64,000 nucleotides of DNA from Semisulcospira habei (taxonomy: Eukaryota > Mollusca > Gastropoda > Semisulcospiridae). The translations under genes and the position numbers were made by a program. Below the pieces are notes generated by a model, which did no database searches, was not told where the DNA came from, and saw only the letters and a program-made list of their open reading frames with translations. Numbering within the stretch: the first letter of the stretch is position 1; each line of letters opens with the position of its first letter. Positions 39,429 to 50,275 of this stretch are shown here, one piece after another. Where the stretch lies: NCBI GenBank assembly GCA_036245525.1, contig BTPG01000001.1, positions 174,070,078 to 174,134,077 on the forward strand, read 5' to 3'.

Positions 39429-40377
39429 ACTATCAAAAATATATTACTCACCATCAGGGTATTGGAAAGGGCAAACAGCTATTGAAAAATTACATGCCGC
39501 TGTGGGCGGAGATATAACACTCAATCAAGTCAAGCAATGGTTACAGAGACAGGCAATTTGGCAGATATATCTCCCTGCTCCAAGAAAGATAACAAGACCT
39601 CATTTTGAGAACACAACACCAAATGACACACACCAAATGGACCTCCTGTTCTTACCACATGACACAATAAGAAAGAAACGATACAAGTATGCATTAACTG
39701 TTGTAGACATTGCTTCAAGATATAAAGACGCTGAACCCATATCTGACAAAACAGCCACCACTGTTGCTACAGCATTATCAAAAATATATAGTCGTGGCCC
39801 TTTAAGATACCCCAGACTTGTTCAAGTTGATGACGGATCAGAATTCAAAGGCGCAGTTAATCAGTTATTTGCGAAGCACGGCGTAATAGTCAGACGAGGA
39901 ATTCCAGGTGTACACAGATCACAGGCAATTGTAGAGAACTTTAACAAACAGTTATCAGAAAGACTTTTCAGTTACCAGTATTCTAAGGAACTCATGCATG
40001 ACACCCGTAACACTGAATGGGTAAAGAGATTACCACATGTGATAAAAGCAATGAACAATGAAGGACACCCAAAACCTGCTGATGCTATTAAATTGAAATC
40101 AATTACAGAGCCAAAAACAGCCCCAACCCCAGCACCAGACACAAGTTTATTTACCAAACAGGTGAGATATTTATATCAACCAGGGGAGGCTGAGAACGAC
40201 GACAGACGCAGGGCAACAGACCCTATCTGGTCAACGTCTGTACACAATATAAAAAAAATAGTCCCCGGTCCAGACGCAACAATATATTACCTGTACGACC
40301 CTGCACCCCAGAGGGCATTTGTCAGAGAAGAATTACAGATTATTCCCCCAGACACCATTACTCATTTCAGTAACTAA
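39412..40377 (+). CDS. retroviral-type (Polinton) integrase, copy B
   Basis: 321 residues, intact, from ATG GCA GCC. DDE triad at THQMDLLFLPHD, LVQVDDGSEFKG and SQAIVENFNKQL. C-terminal region as in copy A, with two residues fewer in the Thr/Pro linker (PKTAPTPAPDTS). The 5-bp duplication around the element fits this enzyme class (retroviral-type integrases make 4-6 bp). The tail overlaps the polymerase tail by 45 bp, exactly as in copy A. Confidence 0.92.
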   Translation: MAAKNKLSKIYYSPSGYWKGQTAIEKLHAAVGGDITLNQVKQWLQRQAIWQIYLPAPRKITRPHFENTTPNDTHQMDLLFLPHDTIRKKRYKYALTVVDIASRYKDAEPISDKTATTVATALSKIYSRGPLRYPRLVQVDDGSEFKGAVNQLFAKHGVIVRRGIPGVHRSQAIVENFNKQLSERLFSYQYSKELMHDTRNTEWVKRLPHVIKAMNNEGHPKPADAIKLKSITEPKTAPTPAPDTSLFTKQVRYLYQPGEAENDDRRRATDPIWSTSVHNIKKIVPGPDATIYYLYDPAPQRAFVREELQIIPPDTITHFSN

Positions 40378-43300
40378 CTCATCAATTAATTCATCAACCA
40401 GTTCATCGGCTATGTCTTCAGATAACTTGAGCCTGTAATGACCTGGTGCATAAGCTTTTTCCTTACTGTGAAACACACGTTTCGTGTCACCAACTGCAAG
40501 TGACTTTTTGTGTGCTTGAATCATTTCAAGATTATGTTTGTTTGATCTCAGTGACTTGTTTGGATAATCAGGCATTAATGCACCATCTAATACTTGCTTG
40601 TAATGTTCATGACGAATGTCTTTATTTTTTATTGCTGTTTTTTTAATTCCTTTGGCTTTCGACTGACTTCCCTTCTGGTGCAGTATAGAATACATTTTGG
40701 ATCTCAGTCCAACGTACTCAACTATTGGCACACCATTTAGTTCATCCTTAAACTTACCAGGCACTTTTTTGTTTTGTGTGCTGAACAGTGGGTGATCTTT
40801 AGGATAGTCAGACGTGTCATACATGTGTAGTTCTGTTTTCATGTCTTCATAAAAGTCTTCAGTACACACGTCAATGATCATAGAGTCAGTGTCAGTGTAT
40901 AGCAGACGACACTCAGGATACTTCGGTTTAAAGTAATCATAATAAAATTCAAGCATCACCAGTTTTGACAACTCCAGAATTGCCATACCAATGAATACTG
41001 GCTTGTCCAGTTTAACAATCTTTTTTTTGAGTGACACAGCATACAATGATGAATGAAATTCTTTATACCCTGTGTACTGCGGCTTACCTGTAAGTTTAAT
41101 TGCACCTGATTCAGTTGTGACCAGTCTCACATCTTTTCTGTGATGAGGATTTTCCATTGTCTTGCCAAAACAGGCATTGTTCATAAGCTTAAAGAAGTCT
41201 TTGTCAAATGCAGTGTTGCCGTCTCTGGCACGGAGGGTTGTGTTCTTCATTATGTAATCTTTCATGAAAGCACTCTGATAGTGACAAACGTAATTGAATT
41301 TGTCATTCAAATTTGGTACAAGTTTGGTGTCTTCTTTTTTCCCTGTCATACTCATTTTCTCAACAGCTAATGGATAATCATTGTGGTAATCATGTAGATG
41401 GTGTGGGTACTCCAGGTCGACTTCAAAGATCCAACCCTTTGCATCGTTTCGGTCAAGATTCATAATATTGTTAGTTAACCCTGTTATGTCATACTGTGAC
41501 AAATCATACAGGCAAAAGTTTTTCAAGGGCAATAACTCACACATCGCGAACCCATAAAGGTTATTAGCGTCTACGTACATAATGAATGACCTTGACCTCG
41601 AGGGGTCAAAGTTGTCCAGATATTTATTGTTGGCTCTGGCATAATTATTTGCTGCAATACTAATGCCTCCTCTCAATCCACGTTCCACCATTTCACCCAT
41701 CGTACGATCAGACAACAGGTCTATAAATATCTTACTGGATTTCAAAAATGCATCCCACGTCATGCCAGGACTAGTTATGTAACAAGCCGGGTCAAGCTTG
41801 TAGTGCAACAAACCCTTCTCACGGTAACTTTCAAATACGTCTGCTAGCAAACAAACGTCAGCTTTCAAGTACTGATCGTGGTAGTCACCAATTGTCTGAC
41901 ACCCTAACTTCCCCCACGCATCAAGAGCATGCTGATATTCAGAGTCAGAAATACCTTTACCAGTTAGTGTGGAATAAAATTTCTCTTTTGGTGGCAGTCT
42001 TGTTTCCTCAAACACAACCCAGTGATCAATGTACTCATATGGATAGACACCTTTCTTAACCAAGTCTGGTTCAAAATATTTACTTGTTATTGGATACTCA
42101 GTCAGTCCTTCTGCAAGACTAGCCAATCCTAAAGACAAATGTTGCATGGAGTCATAAAATGATAATTTGTTGTCCAATCTAAAAGTCAAGTATTTCTCAG
42201 TTGTCTGGCAATACAACTAATTTTTTTGTAAGATTCATCCACAGCCTGCATGATAATGTGTGAATCATATCCTTTGAGATTGTGGAAAAAGATTGGTAAC
42301 TTATATGTCTTGGGATCTGTTTTTAATAATAAGTTACAATTGTTATGTGCAGCACCCCTGTAACACCCAGTTATGTGATCGTGGTCACGAACTTTATCAC
42401 CACCTAAAGGTTGTTCACAAATCCAACACGTCTCAGCTGTATCAAATTTCAGTTTGTCTGCTTCTGTCATCACCAAAGGCATCTGACATGTTGTGAGATA
42501 CTGTACTACCTGACTATACAGATGTCTCATTTCTGTTAAAAACAGACAAGCTGCATTTTCACCTCTGTAGATAACAGGCTCTGAATGAAGACCGTCTGAC
42601 CTAACAATAATGTATCCAAAAGAACACACCACTTGGTCACTTAGTTTTATAGTCTTTGGTAATGATTCTGGAACATGACCTTCATACGGAACAACTAATG
42701 ATTCGAAATCTGCATATACTACAAACGGCAACTTTTGCTGATTCCCATAGTTCTTAAAATACACTTGACTACCAGGATCTGGGTACTTAAGTACAGTCTG
42801 TATGTCATCAGCTGATCTGCAGTGTAAAACATGTTTGTGCGCTAGTAAAATAGAAGAGAATCTTTGTAAACATTTTTTACAAACTTCCTGTTTCCCATTG
42901 TGTTTCGTTGTATGTGCATGAATTAGACGTGACATATTCCTGATAATTGTGTAGTGAAAGTTATTGTCATCGCCGATTAGCAACATGTCAACATGTTTAT
43001 CTTCTGACTGACCATATGTTGGAGCCAGAGGTGATACTCTAATTGGCTGTAACTTGTTCTCAGATTCATTATCCCACACATACACATTCACAGATATACC
43101 AGGATTTAATTTTTCAAACAAGTCTATGTCCTCTATTTTAACAGGGAACTCAATGCCACTGAAGTTGAGTTCATTTACAAATTTGATGTAGTTAGATACG
43201 CGATCAGGTCTTGACCTCACAAAGTGTAGTTTAGCAAGCACACACCACATGAAACAGAAATTGTCTTTGTTCTGTATGTTAACAACTGCTTTTTTGTTTG

Positions 43301-43745
43301 CGACCTCTGCTGGCAGTGGTATCCATGCTTTACCTAGTATAGGATGATACCTTGACTGCTTTAGTTGAAGTTCATGTACATGTCCTTCATGCCAACCAGA
43401 CCCCTTCATTTTTGCACTGTCGATTGCCTGGAGAAAGTCTGGTAATAGTCTGTCTCTAAACACGTTCTCTACCTCCGGTTCTCTTCTTGTGTTAACTGTG
43501 TGTTGTCTTGTTGATATGTACGATACAATCACTTCACCGTCCACCCTAGTGAATTCAATTTTCGCAACAATTTGAATCTTCACACTGCCTGTAAGAAGAT
43601 TTTGTTGTATGACAGAAAAAGAGTTTTCTATTGATTCATAGACATTATTAGTATTGGTTATGGGTAAGTTTGATGTGTGAAACACGTTTCTTAAACCAGA
43701 TGAGCCAGGGTTTGATGGGCCAGGGCTTTGTGAATTGTCCGTCAT
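40333..43745 (-). pseudogene. protein-primed type DNA polymerase B, frameshifted (copy B)
   Basis: Two open parts, 519 codons (43745-42189) and 627 codons (42216-40333), are split by loss of one G near 42208; copy A has the base. The first part holds the C2H2-like finger, exonuclease I, the Cys/HNH-like module and exonuclease II. The second holds exonuclease III, motif A (DANNLYGFAM), motif B (KLMNNACFGKTMEN) and motif C (YTDTDSM). In addition 23 codons are missing in frame after NYVCHY (near 41278), removing a block conserved in copy A between motifs A and B. The enzyme is therefore probably dead even apart from the frameshift. Confidence 0.9.
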
Positions 43746-43787
43746 TTTTATTTGACCGACAAAATAATAAAATAAAAAATATTAACG

Positions 43788-44135
43788 TTAACTCTGCTGG
43801 CTCACCTTGTGTAATACCACTTTATTAACTGTAACACTGTCAATATAAACATTTAGTTTGCGCAGTTGTTTAAATATGCTATAACAAACATCTCCTAACC
43901 AATCATAGTTGGTATCATTAACTTTAAAGGTAGGTGTCTTTAAATCAACTGTCATGCGCTCCACATCTGGATGCTCATCAACATAATCTAAAGTCACACT
44001 ATATGTAGCATATATTTCTGATGGTGCTGAAAGGCTTATGTAAGTCTGTTTGGGTGATATTAAGTCAGTAAAGTGCATAACATCTTTGAAAAGGTGTGTG
44101 AGATCAAGCACCTGTATGATTTGTCCGTCTGTCAT
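43788..44135 (-). CDS. conserved element protein, 115 aa (copy B)
   Basis: Intact. ATG directly after TTGTCCAATAAAA. Two codons shorter in the middle (LISPKQ) than copy A but otherwise very similar. Leftward, 42 bp upstream of the polymerase start and 36 bp downstream of the ATPase stop, so four leftward genes (capsid, ATPase, 115 aa, polymerase) are head to tail here. Family unknown. Confidence 0.73.
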   Translation of the reverse strand: MTDGQIIQVLDLTHLFKDVMHFTDLISPKQTYISLSAPSEIYATYSVTLDYVDEHPDVERMTVDLKTPTFKVNDTNYDWLGDVCYSIFKQLRKLNVYIDSVTVNKVVLHKVSQQS

Positions 44136-44171
44136 TTTTATTGGACAATCAAATGTATAAATTAATTTACA

Positions 44172-44783
44172 TCAATTTACTAACCCATACCCTGTGGGCT
44201 GATCTGTCTTTAAAATGAGCTTTAGATGCTTAGTTGATTTCAGTTTATTTTTTACATCATCACGTTCATGCTTATTTGGGATGACATCGTTCTCTCTGAG
44301 ACAGTCTTCAATGCTGTCACGATCCTTACAGTAAAACAAACAGATAAACTTTAACTGCTCTCGAAAATCTTTCAGTACAGCATTATATTTCTGAGTGAGA
44401 ATCCATACACTGACGTTTGCGTGTCTGCCACTGAAGGCAAGTTCTGATAGAGTGTTTCTCTTTTTGACAATGTCTTTTTCTGCAGAACAGTCATCAACAA
44501 TAAACAACGTTGGCTGTCCTTCAAATTGCTTGTAAAAATATTGTAGGTAGTCATTCAGTTTTTTCTCAGGGTCGACTAAGTATATGTTGCTGTCAGTCCA
44601 AATGAATAAACGGTTGTGATAAGCTTTGTTGTGTTTGGTTGTAGGACAAAATATTACAATGTTTTCAAAGTGGTGTATGTATCTTGTTTGTAATAAGTCA
44701 AGTACGAATTGAGTTTTCCCACACCCTGTGGCACCAACAAATAAGCCACAGTGTGGATCGAGTGTCATTAAGCTCCGGTTCAT
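44172..44783 (-). CDS. A32/FtsK-HerA-type packaging ATPase (copy B)
   Basis: 203 residues, intact. Walker A GATGCGKT at 17-24; Walker B LFIVDDCS at 93-100, with acidic residues after the hydrophobic strand; a VWILTQKYN block near 126-134 fits the sensor region (polar residue after strand 4). The length suits the compact A32-like ATPases of Polintons and virophages. It would drive DNA packaging. ATG after TTGTGTATTAAA, 19 bp from the capsid stop. Confidence 0.9.
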   Translation of the reverse strand: MNRSLMTLDPHCGLFVGATGCGKTQFVLDLLQTRYIHHFENIVIFCPTTKHNKAYHNRLFIWTDSNIYLVDPEKKLNDYLQYFYKQFEGQPTLFIVDDCSAEKDIVKKRNTLSELAFSGRHANVSVWILTQKYNAVLKDFREQLKFICLFYCKDRDSIEDCLRENDVIPNKHERDDVKNKLKSTKHLKLILKTDQPTGYGLVN

Positions 44784-44802
44784 TTTAATACACAATATAA
44801 TT

Positions 44803-46086
44803 TTAATATATGTGTCCACTCAGTCTACTGTCTTGTATATTGAGTTGTGCATCATATATCAGGTACAAATATATGTTTATGGCTGCAGCAGTTTCAACCT
44901 TCTTTTGTATCTGGATTGTTATTCCATCACTACCGTTCTCGACAGTTCGTCCTGACCCATGAAGATAATCGTCATCTGTACTACGAAGGTCTAGCCACAG
45001 TGCATACTTGTTTGTAAGGTATTGTCCGATCCTAACATCATACAGATGTAGATCTTTGCACGCAATGTTTGCTGGTTTATCTCTAATCCTTCCACCTGCA
45101 AAATACTTTGTGGTTTCGTCATAGTGCTGGTATGGTAACATTCCTGAAGCGTACACTTGATTAGGGCGGCCTTCAATTGTGCAGGACAAATGTGTAATCT
45201 TAGGATTGTTGAATTTTTCTGAATCCCGTTTATATGGATCTGCTGGTTCAACAAACAACATAAGAATACCTTTCAGTGACCTAGCTGGTGTGTTTAAGTT
45301 TATGTTCCACATTGGGTCGCTTTTGTCTTTGGGTATTAAACTATGTCTAATCATCCTGTCATAATAAATTGGAAGTCTTGACTGGTACTGATTTTGAATG
45401 AGTCTGGCTAGATCAGTGTGTGTGACAATTTCATATTCCAAGGAAATGTTAGAGATCTTGTATGTTGCATCTGTGGCAGATGATTTTATAACTTTGGAGT
45501 AGTCATTGAAAGTTAGTTCAAAGCTCAGACGGTCATTTAGTGCCCCTTGATAATAAGGCAAATGAGCTGTTAGGATTTCAAACTCAAGTGGAATGTAAAA
45601 TCTGGTTCCATATGTTTCTGCTATAATAACGTCCTGGGCTGCTGATGTTGATTTATCTCCAGCATTGATTCGAAGTTTACCAACATTATCAGACTGTATG
45701 CCTTGGTAAATACGGTCCTCTCGTTCTTCTCTTGTAAGCCACAGATCTTTGTAACAGTAGAACACATCTGAGTCGTCAAGACTAAACACTTCCTGTCCTT
45801 CAAGATTTACTTTAATAGTTCTAACAATTACTCTGCCAAGATTGTTAACCAGTGTTTTGTTTACGTCTGCGTCTGATGAAAGTTCAATATTAAATGCTAG
45901 GCGTGCAGTGCCAGGAACAATAACGTCACTGGGGCCTAGGTTTGGAAACTTGACTGTAAGTGTTTGGTTCTGGTCTATGGTACTTGGATTGTTTGTGATG
46001 ACGATTGATTGTCTTATGCCCTTAACACCCAGAGGCTCACGTAGTTTTCTGTATGGGTCTAACTTTGATCCGTAAGACTGTGTCAT
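44803..46086 (-). CDS. double-jelly-roll major capsid protein candidate (copy B)
   Basis: 427 residues, intact. Start chosen at the ATG after GCATAATAAAA; five upstream codons are spacer. Conserved blocks as in copy A (FYIPLEFEI, LPYYQGALNDRL, SGRTVENGSDGITIQIQKKV). It differs from A mainly at the surface-loop-like positions around residue 145-152 (DKSTSAAQDV here) and in the C-terminal ETAAAIN. A conserved framework with one variable loop is what one expects of a capsid protein. Confidence 0.75.
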   Translation of the reverse strand: MTQSYGSKLDPYRKLREPLGVKGIRQSIVITNNPSTIDQNQTLTVKFPNLGPSDVIVPGTARLAFNIELSSDADVNKTLVNNLGRVIVRTIKVNLEGQEVFSLDDSDVFYCYKDLWLTREEREDRIYQGIQSDNVGKLRINAGDKSTSAAQDVIIAETYGTRFYIPLEFEILTAHLPYYQGALNDRLSFELTFNDYSKVIKSSATDATYKISNISLEYEIVTHTDLARLIQNQYQSRLPIYYDRMIRHSLIPKDKSDPMWNINLNTPARSLKGILMLFVEPADPYKRDSEKFNNPKITHLSCTIEGRPNQVYASGMLPYQHYDETTKYFAGGRIRDKPANIACKDLHLYDVRIGQYLTNKYALWLDLRSTDDDYLHGSGRTVENGSDGITIQIQKKVETAAAINIYLYLIYDAQLNIQDSRLSGHIY

Positions 46087-46126
46087 TTTTATTATGCACA
46101 ATAAAAAATAATAAATTAATAAAACA
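46087..46126. promoter_or_regulatory. 40-bp divergent promoter spacer (copy B)
   Basis: TTTTTATTATGCACAATAAA on to TTAATAAAACA. Each strand has an A-tract abutting the start codon. Same length as in A and C. Confidence 0.55.
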
Positions 46127-47372
46127 ATGGCAGCGGGAGGATTTAATCATGAAGATTTTGAAATGGATGACACGTATGATTTTGGTAATACAACAGATAT
46201 GACAGATATGACAGATATGACTGGTACAAGAAATATTTACAGTTTACGTCACGAACTTTTAGAAACCAAAGTGAACTCGTTTTATGATCATGTTGGTAAT
46301 CGCCCAGACAACATAGACCCTAATCAGTTTGAACTTGATGGCAAGGGTCATTTATATTTAAACACTGTTGACAAAGGAAAAGTACTATTGACTAACAAAA
46401 AAGACCCTAGTAGGTTTAGGGCTTTAAGTACAATAAAAAAATGAAGGTGGTGTTGATGCCTTGCGTCAACTTGGTATTGGTGGGTCTCCTGTCACGCCAA
46501 GACTGGCTAGTGTGCTTCATGACACGCAAACAAAGTTGCCAACAGGGCAAGAGATTGAAATGGCACCAGTAACAAGCCTACCAGAAATAGCAAACACTGT
46601 GATACAAGAAACCTCATTTACTGAAGGACAAATAAATGACGCTTTGAAAACAATAGATGATCCACCTTTGTCAATGAGGGAGATTATAGGGTTGGATAAA
46701 TCACTGCAGACAATAAGAGGTGAGATGGTTAATAATCTTGCCAAACTGGGAGAGCTTGATAAACACATAGAACGTGAAAAAGAGAAACTGGCTACCGCAG
46801 ACAATGGGAATCTTGACACAGAAATGAAAGAAAGAATACAACACAGATTAAATGATTTGCAGATAGAAAGATCTGGACGATTAGAAGTGATTAGTATTGG
46901 AAGACAAAAACTAAAATCACAGGTCAACAGAATTAGAGAAACTATTCAGAAAATACTTCACGAAGACACAACTCTGGCTGAGAGACTTAAAACACTTTTC
47001 AGAGAACAGGGTATCACTATTGCTAGTTTAATTACTGCTCTTGGATTTATTATCAGTACTGTTGTGTTGGCTGTCTCCGGCAGTGGTGGTGGTGGACCAC
47101 TGCCTCCAGCACCACCAACCCCACCGACTCCAACAGACCCAAAAGATTTACAGACGTGGGTAAAGAAACAACTGTCTCACATATCAGACCTGCTTAAGAA
47201 ATTGGCTCTGAAAGCAATGGACGCTTTGCCTGGCATTATAGGCTCTGTTGTCAGTTGGTTGATTAGTACTGCAGCGAAGGCAGTAGGGTTTATGGCAGAG
47301 CATGTGTGGGTCTTTTTGGTGACAGTAGGAGGGTTGATGGTGGGTTATTTAATGAAACAGATAAAGAAGTAA
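46127..47372 (+). pseudogene. coiled-coil membrane protein, frameshifted (copy B)
   Basis: Open for 105 codons (46127-46444), then broken by a one-base expansion of an A-run near 46438 (seven As against five in A), then open again for 303 codons (46461-47372). Acidic TDM-repeat N-terminus, coiled coil and two membrane segments are otherwise as in copy A. A four-codon unit (NGNL) present here and in C is absent from A. The 3' end overlaps the 420-aa gene by 24 bp. Confidence 0.8.
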
Positions 47373-48611
47373 AACCCCTAACCCTGTTAGACCTATTACC
47401 AATGCAGTTCTCTCTGACTCATGAGTGTCAGGGGTTGGTGTAGGGGTTACCGCTTGTATGAGTGCCGGTGTTGGGGCCAGGGCCGGGGTTGGGGCCGGGG
47501 CCAGGGGTGTTACCGTCTGTAATGGTTTTATTGACTGTACATGTGTGGTTGTGGCCCCTAAGTTTACAGATTGATTGAGACCTAGTTTTTGATCACGGCC
47601 TGCAACAATTATTTCATTATTATAATTTGTTATTGTACCCATTTGGAGTTGAAGGTCAGATGGTAACATGTATAACCCGATGCCAACTACAAAGTCAACT
47701 TTTGATCTAGCATATCTGAGTACGTCTTGGTAGCGTTGTATGCTTGATGGGAGATCAACTACTGAATTTACTGAATCTTCAAGATTTGCAAGAAACTGTT
47801 TTTGTGCTTCAAATTTACCACTTCCATTCAAAATGTTTGATTTTGTTAGTGATTGTGCACCTAGTATACACCAGACATATGTTCTGATAGACTCATTTAC
47901 GCGCTCGACTCCTGCTTGAGTAAACCCGTCACTTTTGTCTAAAATAAATGTGGTCCAGGCGTTAGACTGTTTCTGCTCTATTGATCCTAACCAGACTTGT
48001 GATTTTGATGAGAATGAAGTGTAACCAGGGTAATAATCTTGAGGGTATTGTCTGTGACTCAAAGCATAATACAATGTACCCATGCCATTGTGATCATCAA
48101 GTTTTTGTGTGAAGTCATACTTAGTGCTGATGTTAAATTCATTACAGATGCGTTCAAATGCTTTCATATCCATAGGGTTATTAAACCTGTTGAAACTGGA
48201 TTCAGTTGGCAGTGGGGTATGAAGTTCTGACAGTATACGTCTAAGCTGGTAATAAACATGGAAACGGTAGACAGACCTAATCAGTTTGTTTGAGTGATTC
48301 AAATGGTCTGTGAATGAAACCCCACAGCCAGTAGTTGAGCATAGTATTGCAAAGTTGAGTTGGTTTTGAAACATCTGTAGTGGACTTGAAGACCACTTTC
48401 TTGCAGTTGAGTCATCTGTTATTGGAGGGTTTAGGTAATGGTCAAACGGATTCGGTACTTTGACTTGGAATAGATCTTGTACGCTTACAGCAATATCAAG
48501 TTGATTTAATTGAATTATTTTCTGTTCATAAGTAGGTGCAACATTGTATTTAGCATCCACGTTAAATTGAAATGCGTTCGTTGTGGTAATGGTTGGTGAT
48601 TTAAATTCCAT
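47349..48611 (-). CDS. conserved structural-type protein, 420 aa, C-terminal anchor (copy B)
   Basis: Intact. N-terminal 320 residues nearly identical to copies A and C. The Pro-rich linker is longer and partly duplicated (PAPTPALAPTPALIQ), and the C-terminal anchor reads TALVIGLTGLGVLLLYLF. Linker length is the main difference between copies, suggesting a flexible stalk before a membrane anchor. No family assigned. Confidence 0.8.
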   Translation of the reverse strand: MEFKSPTITTTNAFQFNVDAKYNVAPTYEQKIIQLNQLDIAVSVQDLFQVKVPNPFDHYLNPPITDDSTARKWSSSPLQMFQNQLNFAILCSTTGCGVSFTDHLNHSNKLIRSVYRFHVYYQLRRILSELHTPLPTESSFNRFNNPMDMKAFERICNEFNISTKYDFTQKLDDHNGMGTLYYALSHRQYPQDYYPGYTSFSSKSQVWLGSIEQKQSNAWTTFILDKSDGFTQAGVERVNESIRTYVWCILGAQSLTKSNILNGSGKFEAQKQFLANLEDSVNSVVDLPSSIQRYQDVLRYARSKVDFVVGIGLYMLPSDLQLQMGTITNYNNEIIVAGRDQKLGLNQSVNLGATTTHVQSIKPLQTVTPLAPAPTPALAPTPALIQAVTPTPTPDTHESERTALVIGLTGLGVLLLYLFH

Positions 48612-48635
48612 CCTTTTTTATATGAGATAATAAAA
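48612..48635. promoter_or_regulatory. 24-bp divergent promoter spacer (copy B)
   Basis: CCTTTTTTATATGAGATAATAAAA between two start codons; both genes begin on an A-tract. Confidence 0.5.
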
Positions 48636-49346
48636 ATGTTTATTACCTTAACAAATCTTGACACAAGCAAACCAGTGTGGTTAACTAATGGGATTGATAA
48701 TCGTGATGGTAGCAAGGCTGCAGCTATCCATGAAATGTTCTATACAGTAAAATGGTTTAATGTAACAGATGATATATATAATAAAGTAATTTTTGATGGT
48801 AAGACTGAAGCTATACCACCTGGGTATTATGACTTTTGTACTATAGCTGAATGGTTTCAAAGTAAATTTAAAATTAAAGCAACTTTAAATCCAGCTAACC
48901 TACTTGTTACATTAGAATTTCTGAAACAAGATTGGTTAAAAATTTCAGATAAATTTGCATATTTACTTGGATTTTATATTGACGAAGATTGGTGGAGATC
49001 AGATGATTTAGATGAAGCTATGTCTGGTATTATAACAATGAAGACCAAAAAACTTAAAATAACTGGAAAACGTCCTGTCAATTTGTCAGTACACACAGTA
49101 CTAAATGTTTATTTGAAAGAACTGAACACAACTGAGAATGTACACAATGGAAAGCCTTCAACTTTGTTGAGATGCTTACCTACTGGAACTGCTCCGTATT
49201 GTGAAAGTGTAGTTGTTAGATTTCCTAATTTGCAGTTTAAGAAATTAGGTTCTAGTTTCTTTGAGTCACTGAGTATATCTGTAACTAATCAGGATGACAA
49301 ACCAGTTCTTATGCATGATTTTAGTGTAGTGTTAGAAGTTAAATAA
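48636..49346 (+). CDS. penton-like (minor capsid) candidate, 236 aa (copy B)
   Basis: Intact. Beta-rich protein: MFITLTNLDTSKPVWLTNGI at the start, PGYYDFCTIAEWFQ near 67-80, and a C-terminal half with NTTENVHNGKPSTLLRC and a final strand FSVVLEV. Residues about 85-150 vary strongly between copies while both ends are conserved, as expected for an exposed domain on a conserved base. Resemblance to single-jelly-roll minor capsid proteins of Polintons is by pattern only; a fold prediction would decide. Confidence 0.6.
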   Translation: MFITLTNLDTSKPVWLTNGIDNRDGSKAAAIHEMFYTVKWFNVTDDIYNKVIFDGKTEAIPPGYYDFCTIAEWFQSKFKIKATLNPANLLVTLEFLKQDWLKISDKFAYLLGFYIDEDWWRSDDLDEAMSGIITMKTKKLKITGKRPVNLSVHTVLNVYLKELNTTENVHNGKPSTLLRCLPTGTAPYCESVVVRFPNLQFKKLGSSFFESLSISVTNQDDKPVLMHDFSVVLEVK

Positions 49347-49366
49347 TTTTATTTTTGTTTATAAAA

Positions 49367-50245
49367 ATGAGTGGTCTTGGTCCGAAGCGAACAATCATAC
49401 CAGTTGCATGTCCGGTAACAGAGTTGAAAGATTTGGCTGATGTACAGGATTTTGAGAAGGAGGGGGATGTTGGAGAAATATATGGTTTTGAACTTGATTC
49501 AAATGGCATGTACAAGAGGAAAGTAATTGTCGACATGAAAGACGGTGAAAAACAGATTCCTAAACTTGGTCAGCTTCGTGATGTTACTGTACCTACTCCA
49601 CCTGTAAATAATGTGCCCTACAACTTAATACATGTGGGTAGTAAGTGGGTTGTTTCACCTGTGCCTGCACCACCTCCAACAATTGACTGGGACATAAAGA
49701 TTGAATTTATTAGTCCTTATGTATACACTGATGATGAAGGCGCCTTAGTGTTTAGGAAGGTTGTTAACTCGGGGCCGCTTATTGTAAGTCTTGTTCCAAG
49801 CTTTGCCCCAGACGACAATAGCAGAGAAAAACTGAAAGTTGAAAATTATGAGAGACGGCGGTATCTTCTTACACATAGGAAGGGTAGGTCTGATGCGAAG
49901 GTCGTGTTTGCACCAATAAACTTTCCCATCGCAAGAGAAGCGACAATAGTATTTGAAATTATCATGAGATCAGTAACTACTGCTAAAGAGGCTCAAATTG
50001 CACAAGGAATTAAACTTACATGGAATGACACAGTAACAGAATCATCAAAGGTCTTTATTGCCATTACAAAAAATAATGATGTTATTAATGTTTCGAGCAG
50101 TGTTCCAGCTGTCAAGGTGGTGGTCGACAAAACAACTTTTGTTCGTCTAACTTACATAAACCTTGAACACATTGATCTTGTTGCATTTTATTATGCTAAC
50201 AAATTGTATACTTTTGAAGAGTTGCAAAATGTAATTGCTGATTAA
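49367..50245 (+). CDS. conserved element protein, 292 aa (copy B)
   Basis: Intact. Start taken at ATG AGT GGT after TTTATAAAA (four in-frame codons upstream are spacer). Shorter Pro linker than copy A (PVPAPPPTIDWDI). Beta-rich C-terminal half ending LYTFEELQNVIAD. Function unknown. It sits between the penton-like gene (20 bp upstream) and the hydrophobic membrane gene (30 bp downstream). Confidence 0.75.
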   Translation: MSGLGPKRTIIPVACPVTELKDLADVQDFEKEGDVGEIYGFELDSNGMYKRKVIVDMKDGEKQIPKLGQLRDVTVPTPPVNNVPYNLIHVGSKWVVSPVPAPPPTIDWDIKIEFISPYVYTDDEGALVFRKVVNSGPLIVSLVPSFAPDDNSREKLKVENYERRRYLLTHRKGRSDAKVVFAPINFPIAREATIVFEIIMRSVTTAKEAQIAQGIKLTWNDTVTESSKVFIAITKNNDVINVSSSVPAVKVVVDKTTFVRLTYINLEHIDLVAFYYANKLYTFEELQNVIAD

Positions 50246-50275
50246 ATTAAAAAAAAAATATTTGTTAATAAAAAA

